Assembly (NCBI GenBank): GCA_964017155.1
Contig: OZ024862.1
Span: 26,960,933-27,024,932, forward strand
Source of the DNA: Oasisia sp. SBJ-2009
Taxonomy: Eukaryota; Annelida; Polychaeta; Sabellida; Siboglinidae
Reading direction: 5' to 3'
Length of the DNA stretch: 64,000 bases
Positions 1 to 11,430 of this stretch are shown here, piece by piece (within the stretch, counting starts at the first letter, position 1; each line of letters starts with the position of its first letter). The notes beneath the pieces were generated by a model. It saw nothing but the letters and a program-made list of their open reading frames with translations, was not told the DNA's origin and did no database searches. The translations under genes and the position numbers were made by a program.

Positions 1-1574
1 TACAATCATACATCAGTCTCACACCTCTTAAATACAAAACACACCGGAAAGTATTTAAAAAAAAATCATTTTCAGGAATATATTACTATTAATACTATAT
101 ATAGGTAAAAGAAAAGCAAATCATATATCAAGACATCTAGTTTATTAGCATAATTAGTGTTTTGCCCATAACAAGCAGACAAGTGATAAGAAATCTTATT
201 ATTGCTAACTATATCACAGTAACAACTAAATCAGGTAAATAATATGTTGTTTGTTACATTAATTAAGCCAGGGGGTTCATAATAAAATACCTATGTTGCC
301 CTCATAAGAGATGCAAATGACTGCTAGGATCTTGTATGGAAGCGTGACAGCTCAACTTGAAAGACAGTCTGGAGAGCAAAATAGTCTGGTACCTGATTAA
401 AGAACAAAGGAGATATTGACTTATGGTCATTGGCAGGTGCTAATCCATCCTCTGGCTCTGAGCAAACAAAAGTTGAGGTCACTGCCAGGGCCATGGGAAC
501 ACCTGCTGTTAAATGTCTTTTTCAGTATTTAGCACTGTTGGGTGAAGTTGCAATGAAGGTAATCAGTTTAGCAGGCATTACATGTGATCTTGGAACAGAA
601 TTAAATGTTGATACCAACAATTAATGTACAGTATTGAAAAATTTAAAATATTTAGAAAAGCATTTAAATACAAATACTTTTAATTCCCAAACGTCAAATA
701 CAATTACAAATATTTTTCAAAAAACTTAATATTTTCAAATACAAATGTATTTGACACCATGTCTGACTGGAACATCAATTGTGATCTCTGATCTGCCCAT
801 ATATCATTTTTATTATAACCCTAGTGTCGCCACCTACTGGAATGTCCTGTTAAACTAATGTATACGCGCACAAACTAGTTACTTCTTTGACCATTTTAAC
901 CGATAAATTACAGCAATTTTGATTTTAATATGTTTATTCCTATATTCCTATTCTGGTGTGTATCGATGTATTCCTATGTTTAGTAGGTGTTTTCCGGTGT
1001 ACCTGCAGTGGCAGCATATGCCTGTCGTAACATAATCATAAAACTGACATAATCGTGATAATGTCCACTTTCACCAGAGGCAGAGTGACTAGGTCTAGGT
1101 CCAGCGGAGGAGCGGGGGCACTCCCCCTCCCGACCGGATCAAACGCGCACATATCTTGCTCAATCTCGGACGTCACGTCTCGGCAAATGTCTTAAATGTA
1201 ACTAAATTCGTGGGTGTACCGCTGTCATTTACTGACCCACACACCAACTTACAACAAAAACAATCACACCTACATTCTACGGCGTACACGCGTCAACTAT
1301 TAGCTTCGCGAGAATTCCGAATGGCGGCGCCACTTTGACATTAATATCATGTGGGGCAAGACCACAATTGTTCAAGTTAATAAATGTAAGATTTCTGCCA
1401 AATAATAAAACAAAATTAACAACATAGAGGGTATTTTGTCACGCTTAGTATACATGTGATTTTTACAGACAAAACTATACTTCTTTTATTGATTGAGACC
1501 TACCATCTATTAGTTGTTGATGTTGGGTTGCTAATTTTCCATTTCCCGGTTGAAAGGTCAATCGACGCAGCAAA
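1..1574. other. Upstream region of DENND11, no gene seen
   Basis: AT-rich sequence with only short, unconvincing open frames. Around 640-760 there is a run of AAATAC-like words that looks like decayed transposon DNA but cannot be assigned. The last 300 bases become richer in CG dinucleotides (for example around 1285-1335), which fits a promoter and 5' untranslated region for the gene starting at 1575. No TATA box or other defined promoter element could be picked out with confidence. Confidence 0.4.
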
Positions 1575-4500
1575 ATGGCGGAAGACTCGGAAGAGAGCTC
1601 GCAACTGCTGCTAAATTCTCAGGGACCGGGGTCGGAACTCCTGAGTCCGCGACAGCAGGTGAAGAATTTGTACGAGAGTCCGAACGTTCTAGGTAGATTC
1701 AGTCCTTACACTGGCCGAGAAGATGGAAATATTAATATTATTAGCGCGAGCAGTTCTGTGCAGAATTTAGCTCTCGAGTCGGAGGCCGACCACGTCGTGT
1801 CTGTCTTCGTTGTGGCGTTCGACACAAAAGCCGGTTTGTATTACTACAGCAAATGTTGTACATTAAAAACATGACAAGAGTAAATCCATCAAATTATAGA
1901 GTTTAACACATACTAAATGCATTGGAACGTGATAGTCAACTCTAGCGTGTGTGCATGTAAAGTCTTGCCAAGCACTGCGACTCGAGTGTGACACTGAGTC
2001 ACTCAAGTCTCAACAGTCAACACAAATAAATGTTACATATATTTTCTATTATTTGTTTTTATCTTTTCCAAATATCGTTTTTATATGTAAGTAACTATGG
2101 ATTGCATCTAAAAACAAATTAAATATGTTTGTGCAGTAGAAGTTGCGATAATGGTTTGGTTGAACTGTCATAACTTCCCAGAACTTTATATCATGTTATA
2201 TAAAACATATACTTTATCTTTTTTATTTAGTTTATCTTTTTCTGTACTAAATTTTATGTAAACAATGCGTTCACCGTGAGTGCATATGTGTGTCATTAGT
2301 TTTGCAGATATAATGCAAAAGTTATGTGAATTTGTGATCTCGCTAGCAGGCTCATATTGGGGAGGTTTGTAGACTAGTTAAATGTAGATATTAAACAAAT
2401 CATCTGGGTTTGAGTACTTTCATGATTAATATTTCAGAACGCAAGACAAAAAGTAAAATAGTAGAGAACTGAGTTGTGGTTTGCAGGGAATGTGGTGGAA
2501 TGGTGTGTGCCAGAAGACATGGAGCTGGAAGGAGTGGAGTTCAAGGCCATGGCCAGTGGCTCTCACACCCTCACCAAGGACTTTGTGTAGGTTTCATATC
2601 ACCAGGGACAACGTCACTAACATAATGCAGAATTATTATGCATAATCCATGTTGGAGCTTTTTCAATAAGCCAAGAGCATCGCCATAAATATACATGACA
2701 CACAGTTTCCAGTATACAAGATAAATGTTGAGGAGTGAAATTATTTTTAAAGAATACAGTTTGGGTTTATAAGCTCTTAATAATGTTAGTGGAATGCAGG
2801 CCATTTTGCAGGGCTTTATGCAGGATAAAATTGTTGCCACCTGTTGTTTACGTTTACATACCGAGATTAGCAGCTCACACATCAGTAGATGCATGAAGCA
2901 GTCAAAGCATTCCATCCATGATATATATTATTTGTTAGCACTTTTATGTCACTCCATCCTTTGTTATCATTTGCTTTATGCAGTGTTTTTGGCTGGGGAA
3001 AAGATGCTGCCTGTGGACATTTTGCAGAATTTCATATTTTTCATTTGTAATACTGAAAAAAATCAAATGTTAAGTGTTCTGTTGGTTAATTTAAAATATA
3101 ATTCCTACCTGCTGATTTATATGACTTTTGCTATACAACAGAATATGGCATTATTCCATGGGTGATGTGTATGCAGAACTGTGCATGTTTTTGGACAGGG
3201 CAACTGTGCTGCTATAACTCTGACAGTAACCCTGTTGGTGTACAGGTATTTCCGACAAGGCAAGCTGTACGGCCTGGCGTGTTTTGCCAACATGTCAGTG
3301 GTGAGTGAGGCTGAGAGAGGGGCACGGATGAAGTCAGTCGGCATTCTCGCGACCTCGTACACCCTCCTGTATAGGCACATGCAGTTCCTTGAAACGCAAG
3401 TCAGGTAAACCACTCCGAACATAATGACTGGTCCCTGTTTTTCAAGTGGCCACTTTAGTGCGTTTACGTTATACTCCTGCTGAAAGTGATGTAGAATGTT
3501 AAATTATTGCAAGAAAATTGCCCAATTATATCAATTATTATTGACAACTTATGTAAAGCAAAATGGCAGACATGTAATTACAATATACAGAGATCAGTGG
3601 TCCTGAATGCACTGTGCTGAATGAACGTGAACTTAGTTTTGAATATTAATGTTTTCACTTCAGGCACCAATTAGAAACTCCACAGCATTACCATCAACTG
3701 GAGGCATTCTGGGAAGACAAGAAGGGCCTGCTGCCACCTAGTGGTTCATCTCAAAGTGTCACAACGTCATCTTCCACATCAAGTAGTGACATACATTTAG
3801 ACTTAAAGGTATGTATTTTGTAACACCATCCTTACAGGTTTTGGTCTGTGGGTAATATTAATAGTAATATATAATATTAGCAATAGTAATGATTAAAAAA
3901 ATTGAAATACTATAATATCTTGAACAAGAATGTAATGTACTACTAATACTAATAGGAAGCAACATGATACAGTTATATTACTTGTCATTTGTAGTCTGAG
4001 TATTTAATAGAAGAATAGAACATTCCAGGTTTTATAATTGCCCCTCGGAAGTCCCTTAGTGAATTGGAGGTTATGAGAATTTCCATAGCAGGAGACATTG
4101 GGACAGTTTGACTGCAGTATGGTATCAACTCATCATGCAATTTACACTCTTAACGAATATCTCACTTGAACAGTTTTCACTAAAGAATTTGTTTGACAAA
4201 ACCCCACTATAAAACGTCTACCAACCATTTTTTCTCAAAACAAATGATAAAACCTTAAAATAAAAAGGGTATTTTTGATTAAAGTATGACCTCTTTAATT
4301 GCTCATCAAGGGGATTGCAGTAGTTTCTTTGATGTCAATTGTTTTTACTTTGACCCAAATTGTATTTTTTATGGTTGGGTAATAACATAAATTAATGCAA
4401 TGGGTATAAATGTTATTGTGGGAGTGCTTAAGCATGTTTGCATTTATAATTGAAGCACTTTGCAGTTGTACTGCAAATTTAAATAGTTATATCTTAAATG

Positions 4501-7500
4501 CTTTAAACATAACATTATAGTAGTAAAGTACATTTTAAAAACAATAAAGAACTGGTAGTCATACTATAAAATATGATGCATTTGTCACTTATTTGTGGAA
4601 AGAAGTGGCCACTAGCGATATGAAATATAGTATTCAGAACCACTCACTGGATTGAAACTATTAAAATTTAGATTTGCCAATATAAAATATGATTATAGAA
4701 AATATATATAATTTTTCAATTTACAGTCAAAGACATGTTACTGTCTATTTCAACTGTTTTATGTGCACAATAAATATTGTCTTAGTTGCATTATGCATCT
4801 CGTAGTACTAATGAAATTATTGTTTAGGTGACGCATCCTGCCGGCTGTTTTACCCAGTTCATCAACTTCTTCAACATTCACATCTTCTCCCTGTGGAAGT
4901 TTGCTCTACTCGGCAAACGCATTCTCTTCTTCTCTCCACCTCCAATAGGCTCCGTATGTTACCGAGGTGAGATTTTCTCTGGCACAAAAACCTCAAAGAA
5001 AGTATTCTCATTACCAAAACAAAAGTGCTCCATCAATGTTTATTGGCATGGATATACTACACACACACACACATGCATGCCCATGTGTGCACACGCCCCC
5101 CCTCTCACTTATGATCTTGCTCCCTCATATCTCTTCCATCTGCATGCCCATCTGTGTCCCTCTTTCCCTTCCCTCTCTACCTCCCATCTCTCTCTTGCCT
5201 GTCCCTGTGTCTGTCCGTCCGTCCGTCCGTCCGACCGTCCGTCTGTCTGTCTCACACACCCACACACACTGTCTAAGTTTTGGTTAATTATCAAATGTTG
5301 CAGATGAATGCTGAGAGAGTCAGTATTGTTCAACAACTGTCTGATGTTGTTTCAGTGTACTGCACATGTTGCCTGGCAAGTCATTCCCTTCATACAAGTG
5401 TTGGCAGCTCTCCACCAAAACCACATTTCTATGTGAATGTGGCAGACATCAACTCTCTCGAGACAGAAGTTTCCTACATAGCATGTACGTAGGTACCTGT
5501 AGATTTAAACAGACATGGAGGACATACATGGTGAAATCTAATTTATGTGTTATTTATATTTTATTTGTTAACCAAATTAAACATAAATTGTACTAATAAT
5601 AATGAATTTCTTCAGTGCCTACCTGCAGCTGAAGCAAGCTCAGAGGCACAGCAAACAAATGAATAAGCAAACAGACAGGAATTGTGACAAAATGTTGATG
5701 GTGATTATTGTTCCTGGAGATATTTTAAAATGTAGAGTGTCTGTTGTGAGTATGTAATTGTGGGTATCTTAAATAATAGTAATTGTAAAACTTCTATAGC
5801 GCCTATATCCTTACAAAATTCAAGCGCAAAAGAACAGCAAACAAAATCATTTGGCTAGTCATGCACAGGGACAGGCAAAACTTGTCGTTGGACCATGGAA
5901 CCGCCAAAAATTTATGGTGGAGAAACAATTTCAAACAAATAAGTTTACATTTTTTATGAAAGGTATTCCAAAATGTTGGCGCAGCCACAGAGAAAGCACG
6001 TTTGTCAATATTCAACTTAGTTCTAGGAACAAGAAGTTGTTTGGAAATGGATTATCTAAGGGTTCTAAGAATATCGTTATAAACAATGATGCATTGTGGG
6101 TGCATTACAGACTCCAGGTGTATGGAATGTCCAGTTAAAAGGAACAATTTAAAAATCCCATGTTTAGTCTGCACTATTTTAAAACAAGTATGATCTGGCC
6201 AATTTTGAACATGTTCCTTATATAAGGCATCCATTGTATCCCCCAATGATGTTTAAATATGTTTTTATATTTAAATTAGTTTAGAAGCATCTGTAATGTT
6301 AGATGACTGTTGCCATTTATTACAGTTTTGACAAAATACTGACTTGCTTTATTAATGCTTACGACACTACAGAAGAGTGAAATAATTTCTCAAGCTGCTC
6401 TGGTAAATTTAAAGTTCCGTTACGTTTCTTGGTTAACTTCTTGCGTTCATTTCAGGCACAACAGAGAAAATCTTTGAAACAAAGAAGCACCTCTACGATG
6501 TGTATGTGAACTGTGAGAATGTGACGACGACGTGTCAGGCCCTGGATGAACTACTCAAGATAAGCGAGGCTGACAGAGATAAACTGCGCAAACTCAACAA
6601 TCAGAGGTGAGTTTGATGTTTACTTTTAATCAAATCATCTTTTTTTTTATTCAAGCAAAATAGGCTTAATATGGCAATACATGTAGTATATCTGCCTTTA
6701 TAATGTAAAAATTTTCACACATTCACCTGTTCACCAGTTAACCAATCGAACAGTTAAATTAACTTCTTTCTATGGTTTTTAGCAAGCTTAGTAAACCAAC
6801 TTCACATAGTATTTAAGCCATCCATTCACACACTAAAAATTCAGCATTGGCATATTGGATTCGCAATGTTGACATATTTTTAACAAATTTTCCTTGAAGC
6901 AAATGCAGTGATTGCAAGGGTTACTTAAAAAAATTATTGTGGGACACCCCTATACTCATCATTTTTAAAAAGCAACATATTTACAAATCTTTGCATTCAC
7001 CATAACTGTAGACATTTATGTCAACTTTCATCGCTTCAGGTTGGCTGCCCAGTTCTCCCAGCAGGAGCTGGGCAGTGGGGAGAGCATGGATGAGGAGGAG
7101 GTCTTTACATCGTAAGTACCTGCAGCTTCCCCACTGTTTCTTTTTAATTAATGGTACTCCATTATTCCAAAATCACTAGATTTTATTTAGATGCGTCAGT
7201 ACATAACCCATTTATGTGATTAACAGTACAAATCTGACATAGATATGAAGAGACCAAATGGATGACATTTATTGTGTGGAGTAAGTGTACACCTTTATTG
7301 ACATACTTTGACATTTATGGTGCTAAGAAAAGAAATATGGCCTCTAGACAGGCTTGTGACTGAGTCCATTCTAGTCTCCTGTATCTTAGGCTGATAGACC
7401 CCCCATTCCATTTAAACACAAAGCAAGAAGAGATCAAAGAAGGGTATATACAGTTAGCTATTTGAATGTTTCACATTAAATTACAAATGTTCCAAATGGG

Positions 7501-7917
7501 CTTATTAAATGCTTATACAGGAGTATTTTCATATTATTAATTATTATATTATGTATTATATTAATAACGTATATATATATATATATATATAATATATATA
7601 TATTTGTACATAATATAATAAATGAGACACAGGCAAGGTCATTTAATGAACTGTCGCTATGCTATAAAGAGCCATCCGCAGTACAAAGTTACTGTGAAGT
7701 AAAATGTCCTGCTTGTAGATTCTTCTTGGAGCTGAACGAGCACCTGCTGCAGACATTGATTGACGTGTCATCATCCGATGACCGCACTTTGACCTCCGAT
7801 CACATGAAGAGCATGGGTCTTGATCCGATCGGTGACCGCAGTTTTCTCATGGAGCTACTTGAAGTCTACGGTATTGATGTGATGCTTCTGGTTGACAACC
7901 CCTGCTGTCCAAAATAA
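1575..7917 (+). CDS. DENND11: DENND11 (LCHN/KIAA1147), DENN-domain protein
   Basis: Nine coding exons: 1575-1833, 2487-2586, 3246-3404, 3664-3808, 4828-4966, 5356-5484, 6456-6606, 7040-7111 and 7719-7917. All introns are GT-AG and phases agree, giving 450 aa, close to the roughly 455 aa of the human protein. Family-typical stretches are seen throughout: [82 protein letters not shown] and, at the end, [17 protein letters not shown] followed by [16 protein letters not shown]. The first ~50 residues and a stretch coded at about 3730-3800 are Ser-rich and probably disordered. The start follows AAAATGG, a good Kozak context. DENN proteins act as, or derive from, Rab guanine-nucleotide exchange factors; no catalytic activity of DENND11 can be read from sequence. 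Confidence 0.96.
5048..5275. repeat. CA, CT and CCGT microsatellites in a DENND11 intron
   Basis: Within the intron after exon 5 there is an AC run (about 5058-5072), a CT-rich stretch, and then tandem CCGT/CTGT tetranucleotides from about 5213 to 5252. Several overlapping open frames here are only products of this low-complexity sequence. Confidence 0.8.
7569..7605. repeat. AT dinucleotide microsatellite
   Basis: Nearly uninterrupted TA repeat in the last intron of DENND11, about 115 bases before the final exon. Confidence 0.85.
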
Positions 7918-8000
7918 GTGGCCCTGTCTCCACACAATTGCAGTGCCTGAACTATGAACAGTCCATGTTAATACCAAGCTGACTGTTGAAGCACTGAGTG

Positions 8001-8006
8001 AATAAA
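8001..8006 (+). terminator. Candidate poly(A) signal for DENND11
   Basis: AATAAA found 84 bases after the stop codon at 7915-7917. Being the first canonical hexamer downstream, it is a reasonable 3'-end signal; no transcript evidence is available. Confidence 0.45.
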
Positions 8007-8756
8007 ACACCACATTTACACAGAGTTATACCAAGAAGAGGAGTCTATGTGACACTGACAGAATTGACATTGTTAATGACAACGAATTGATCAACCACAT
8101 GCCATTGTAACAAGGTTGAGTGATGTTACAAAGAACTGTGTCGACTGACCAATTCTTCAGTTTTCTTGCACATCGGCTTGGTGAAAAAACTGTGTTGTTA
8201 CCATGAAAATCAATGCTGTACCATGTCATGATATGACATCTTGAACAATTCCAGGATCATGAACGAGTTTGTAGTATTTGTCTGCACAGGAACAGGAAAA
8301 CTACAGGTGATATAGTTAGCCATTGACGAGAGAGTTTCTTGCCAAATGATTGTAGTGTGTGTGGAGGTTCCAACCATGTGGTCAATAGTCATTAACATGT
8401 GTGTATTTATATGGAAATTTTAATAACTTGTACATGCACACAGAGTTCATATTTGTGCATGTATGTGTATATATATAGGTGTGCGTAGTCAGTATACGCA
8501 AATCGTTTATTCATATAACATTGTAAACTAGTCAGTTGCACAAGATAATATTTACACATCCTCTTAATACAGTGCTCTTGAAATCACCAAAATATTTTTT
8601 GTTTCATACAAATACATGTTATATTTGAGGCATTGTTATCAGTTGAAATGCTAGATCCGTGCAACTTGAGGTAAACACTTTTAAGCAGACCATTGCGGAT
8701 GACACTATATGGATGACTGGTCTGCATAGGCTGCATTTAGGAATATAATTTTTAAA

Positions 8757-8786
8757 TGTATGTATGTATGTATGTATGTATGTATA
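8757..8786. repeat. TGTA tetranucleotide microsatellite
   Basis: About seven tandem TGTA units in the region downstream of DENND11. Confidence 0.85.
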
Positions 8787-8876
8787 TAAATTATATATGA
8801 AAAGCTTGTCCACGAAATCAATTGATGGCCAAAATCTTAGCCATATAACAGCTGAATTAAATATTATGATCTCTTT

Positions 8877-8877
<1 letters not shown>

Positions 8878-8913
<36 letters not shown>
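8878..8913. repeat. CT dinucleotide microsatellite
   Basis: Uninterrupted CT repeat downstream of DENND11, followed by a short AT run near 8955-8970. Confidence 0.85.
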
Positions 8914-8916
<3 letters not shown>

Positions 8917-10145
8917 ATACTTTTAACTGCTGGAGTATGTGCCCTACTTATATACATATATATATATATAATGTACAAGCTTGTCCAACTAACTGATGCC
9001 TTCATCTACGTATGCTTGTAAGGGTGTTTGTTTGATGCAAACATGTGTTTGCTAACCAACTAAATGCTTAGACATTGTTATTATGTTGGGTGTATTGTAG
9101 TCTTAAAGCTGAGTTTGTGGTAATTGTTACTTTCTGTATGGAAACGGTCTGATGACAGAGGTGATTTAATCTGGTTTGGGTAGTTGTTATAAATAACTAT
9201 ACTAGGTGTGATGATATACAAAGAATGCCACTTGCTATTTATGTGATAGTCTCTCTTAGAACAAGTAATATACAAGACTTTGTCAAGTGATCAGTTTGTG
9301 TACTTATTAGAAGGTGGTTGGTGACCCAGTCAAGGGGTGGCTTCATTGGACATAACTCCAACAACTTACAGTGAAACGTTTTTATCATTGTCCAAAGTCT
9401 GATGATTTTCATGCTGGTGAGACCATGACTGGACAGTGGTCTATGTTTATGGCGTGTTTACGTTAGATGTAAATTGTTCTCATGTATATCATGTATGCTA
9501 TCAAAGTAAGCATATTAAAATGTCATCTTTGTTGGATAGGTTAATGGTGTATGGCATAACTGATATGAAACTTACCCCTTGGGGGCTAGATAAAAATACC
9601 CATTTATGAGATTTGATGGATATTATCTCACTTCTTGTAGTTATACTGTTTCAAACACTATTTGTAATGAAAATTATATTACTGTTTTCATCTTTTATCA
9701 AAACAATTTTAACACATATTTTTATGCAGATTTATTTTTAAATTCAAGCAGATTTGTAATATCACATTCTGTTGCGATGTAACAAGATTACCAGCATCCA
9801 GAGCAAAAAGCCCAGATGGCAACCAGACAAGGAATCATTCGGTCTGATACAAGTCTAATATTCTATTTGTATAAATCATTTTGGACGTAAAAGTCATGGT
9901 TCAGATGTGAAGGATTTTGTTCAAGTGGAACGTCTACAAGGTTGAGAGGTTATCTTTTGGAGTTGTATCAGTGAGGCATTATGTCTGCACCTCTGAAAGT
10001 GAGTTGATATATGATGACTTTTATTTATATATTGTGTATTCAGAAAACACTGATCTCAGTGACTTGTTATGGCCTGCTGTGCTGTTTTTGTTTGCACATA
10101 ATGCAATGTTTCAATGCTTAATGTAAACAAGATGAATACAAAACG

Positions 10146-10216
10146 TACCTATATTTTACATGTGTTTCATTGTGGTCAAAAAGACTGTCATTCCTATGTT
10201 GACAGTTTATATTTGC
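10146..10216 (+). repeat. 71-bp direct repeat, copy 1
   Basis: This 71-base segment, starting TACCTATATTTTACATG and ending ATTTGC, recurs essentially unchanged at 10896-10966, 750 bases away. The near-identity implies a recent duplication. The flanks of the two copies are unrelated. Confidence 0.85.
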
Positions 10217-10854
10217 CAGTATAACATGAATATACATTATTCATATTTTGCCAGCCAGACTGTATACTGACATTAAACAATTCTGACAGCTAGTTGTTAT
10301 TTTTGTACAATGTTAGCAGTTGCTCATATTTAGGCTGGCAAACATTAACGTTCAACTTAATTATACAAGAAATGGAAAGAGGAAAAAAATATGCTTTCAA
10401 CATTGAGCATTATTCTGAATCAGGAAATATTTGCGGTAACCAACTGTTGAATGAATAATCAGTAGTTAAACTTGTATAACCTCCACACACCACAAAGGTC
10501 GATAAGTCTTGTGGTATGGTCGCTGATATTTTCTTTTCATTAACAGATCGACTTGGTTTGGCATATCTTCACAAATTTAGGCAGGAGTACACGTGTGTGT
10601 GCATGCATGTGTGAGTATGTGCGAGTGTACAAGCACCAATTTAAAGGTTGGGTATATGGCAGTGATACACCTGATTTATAAGTGACATCATACGGTGGAC
10701 CTAGACAGTCTGAGTAATGACACTACCATGAGTACAATCACACAAAATAGCAGAAAACACCAATGACATCTTCAGCCAAAAATGTGACAGCAGAGGTATT
10801 TTGTAAACCTACATATATCTTTTATGGATCCGATCTTTTATACCCAAGATTATT

Positions 10855-10891
10855 TCTTGTTTTGGGGATGTGAGCCATCCCCAAAACAAGA
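10855..10891. repeat. Perfect 16-bp stem, 5-nt loop hairpin
   Basis: TCTTGTTTTGGGGATG at 10855-10870 is the exact reverse complement of 10876-10891, separated by TGAGC. The second 71-bp repeat copy begins four bases after the stem ends, so the two structures probably share an origin. It does not resemble a bacterial terminator in context; this is intergenic animal DNA. Confidence 0.85.
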
Positions 10892-10895
10892 CGAA

Positions 10896-10966
10896 TACCT
10901 ATATTTTACATGTGTTTCATTGTGGTCAAAAAGACTGTCATTCCTATGTTGACAGTTTATATTTGC
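10896..10966 (+). repeat. 71-bp direct repeat, copy 2
   Basis: Second copy of the segment at 10146-10216. It begins four bases after a perfect hairpin. Confidence 0.85.
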
Positions 10967-11430
10967 TCTAAAAGTTTATTTTTAATTACTTTCAATATAG
11001 TTTGCTGATATGATAATTATTTCAAATGGCTTCCATTCGCTTAGTATTGTAGAAAGTGAAAACCATTATAATAATATTATTTGCACGTCTTCATAACCTG
11101 GCAAAAATATCCAAAAGATAATGTAATATACATAATAGTGAGTAACGATTACACGTTATATGTACGTAGTTGTATCCATCGCATACAGACGGCTGTACAA
11201 TTTTCTTATGGGATTTTTACTAACTAGAAGCACCAATTTTTCACTATGAAAAGAGCGCTACCTGGCGAGTGTAGCGCACAACCAGCAATAACGGTATAAC
11301 CGGTATATTACGAAGCCAGTGTTACGGGAAGTCTGCGGAACTAGCGTAGAGGTTGTCGAACTTGCTCCGAAGCGAAGGCGTAGTAGAAGTGCGCTGTAGC
11401 ACGCTCCTTACGTCGTCATTTTTAAACAAT

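Larger units (their letters stand above)
7918..11430. other. DENND11 3' UTR and intergenic region
   Basis: No second gene is visible. The DENND11 3' untranslated region starts here; a canonical AATAAA lies at 8001-8006, though longer 3' ends are possible. The region also holds a TGTA repeat (8757-8786), a CT repeat (8880-8913), a short AT run near 8955, a 71-bp direct duplication and a perfect hairpin, described separately. CpG-rich sequence from about 11240 to 11430 is the likely promoter of the next gene. Confidence 0.6.

Noticed and set aside
430..760. 64-codon frame and AAATAC-rich stretch upstream of DENND11
   Set aside because: No family pattern, no splice context; at best old transposon DNA.
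2571..3422. Frames of 101-123 codons on both strands within DENND11 introns
   Set aside because: They overlap the well-supported DENND11 exons or introns and lack any conserved pattern.
5760..6140. 95-codon plus-strand frame in a DENND11 intron
   Set aside because: Resembles a degenerate dispersed repeat (TATAGCGCC start, GGTATTCCA.AATG.TGG core) that also seems present near 46090-46340. No gene pattern; too diverged to define borders.
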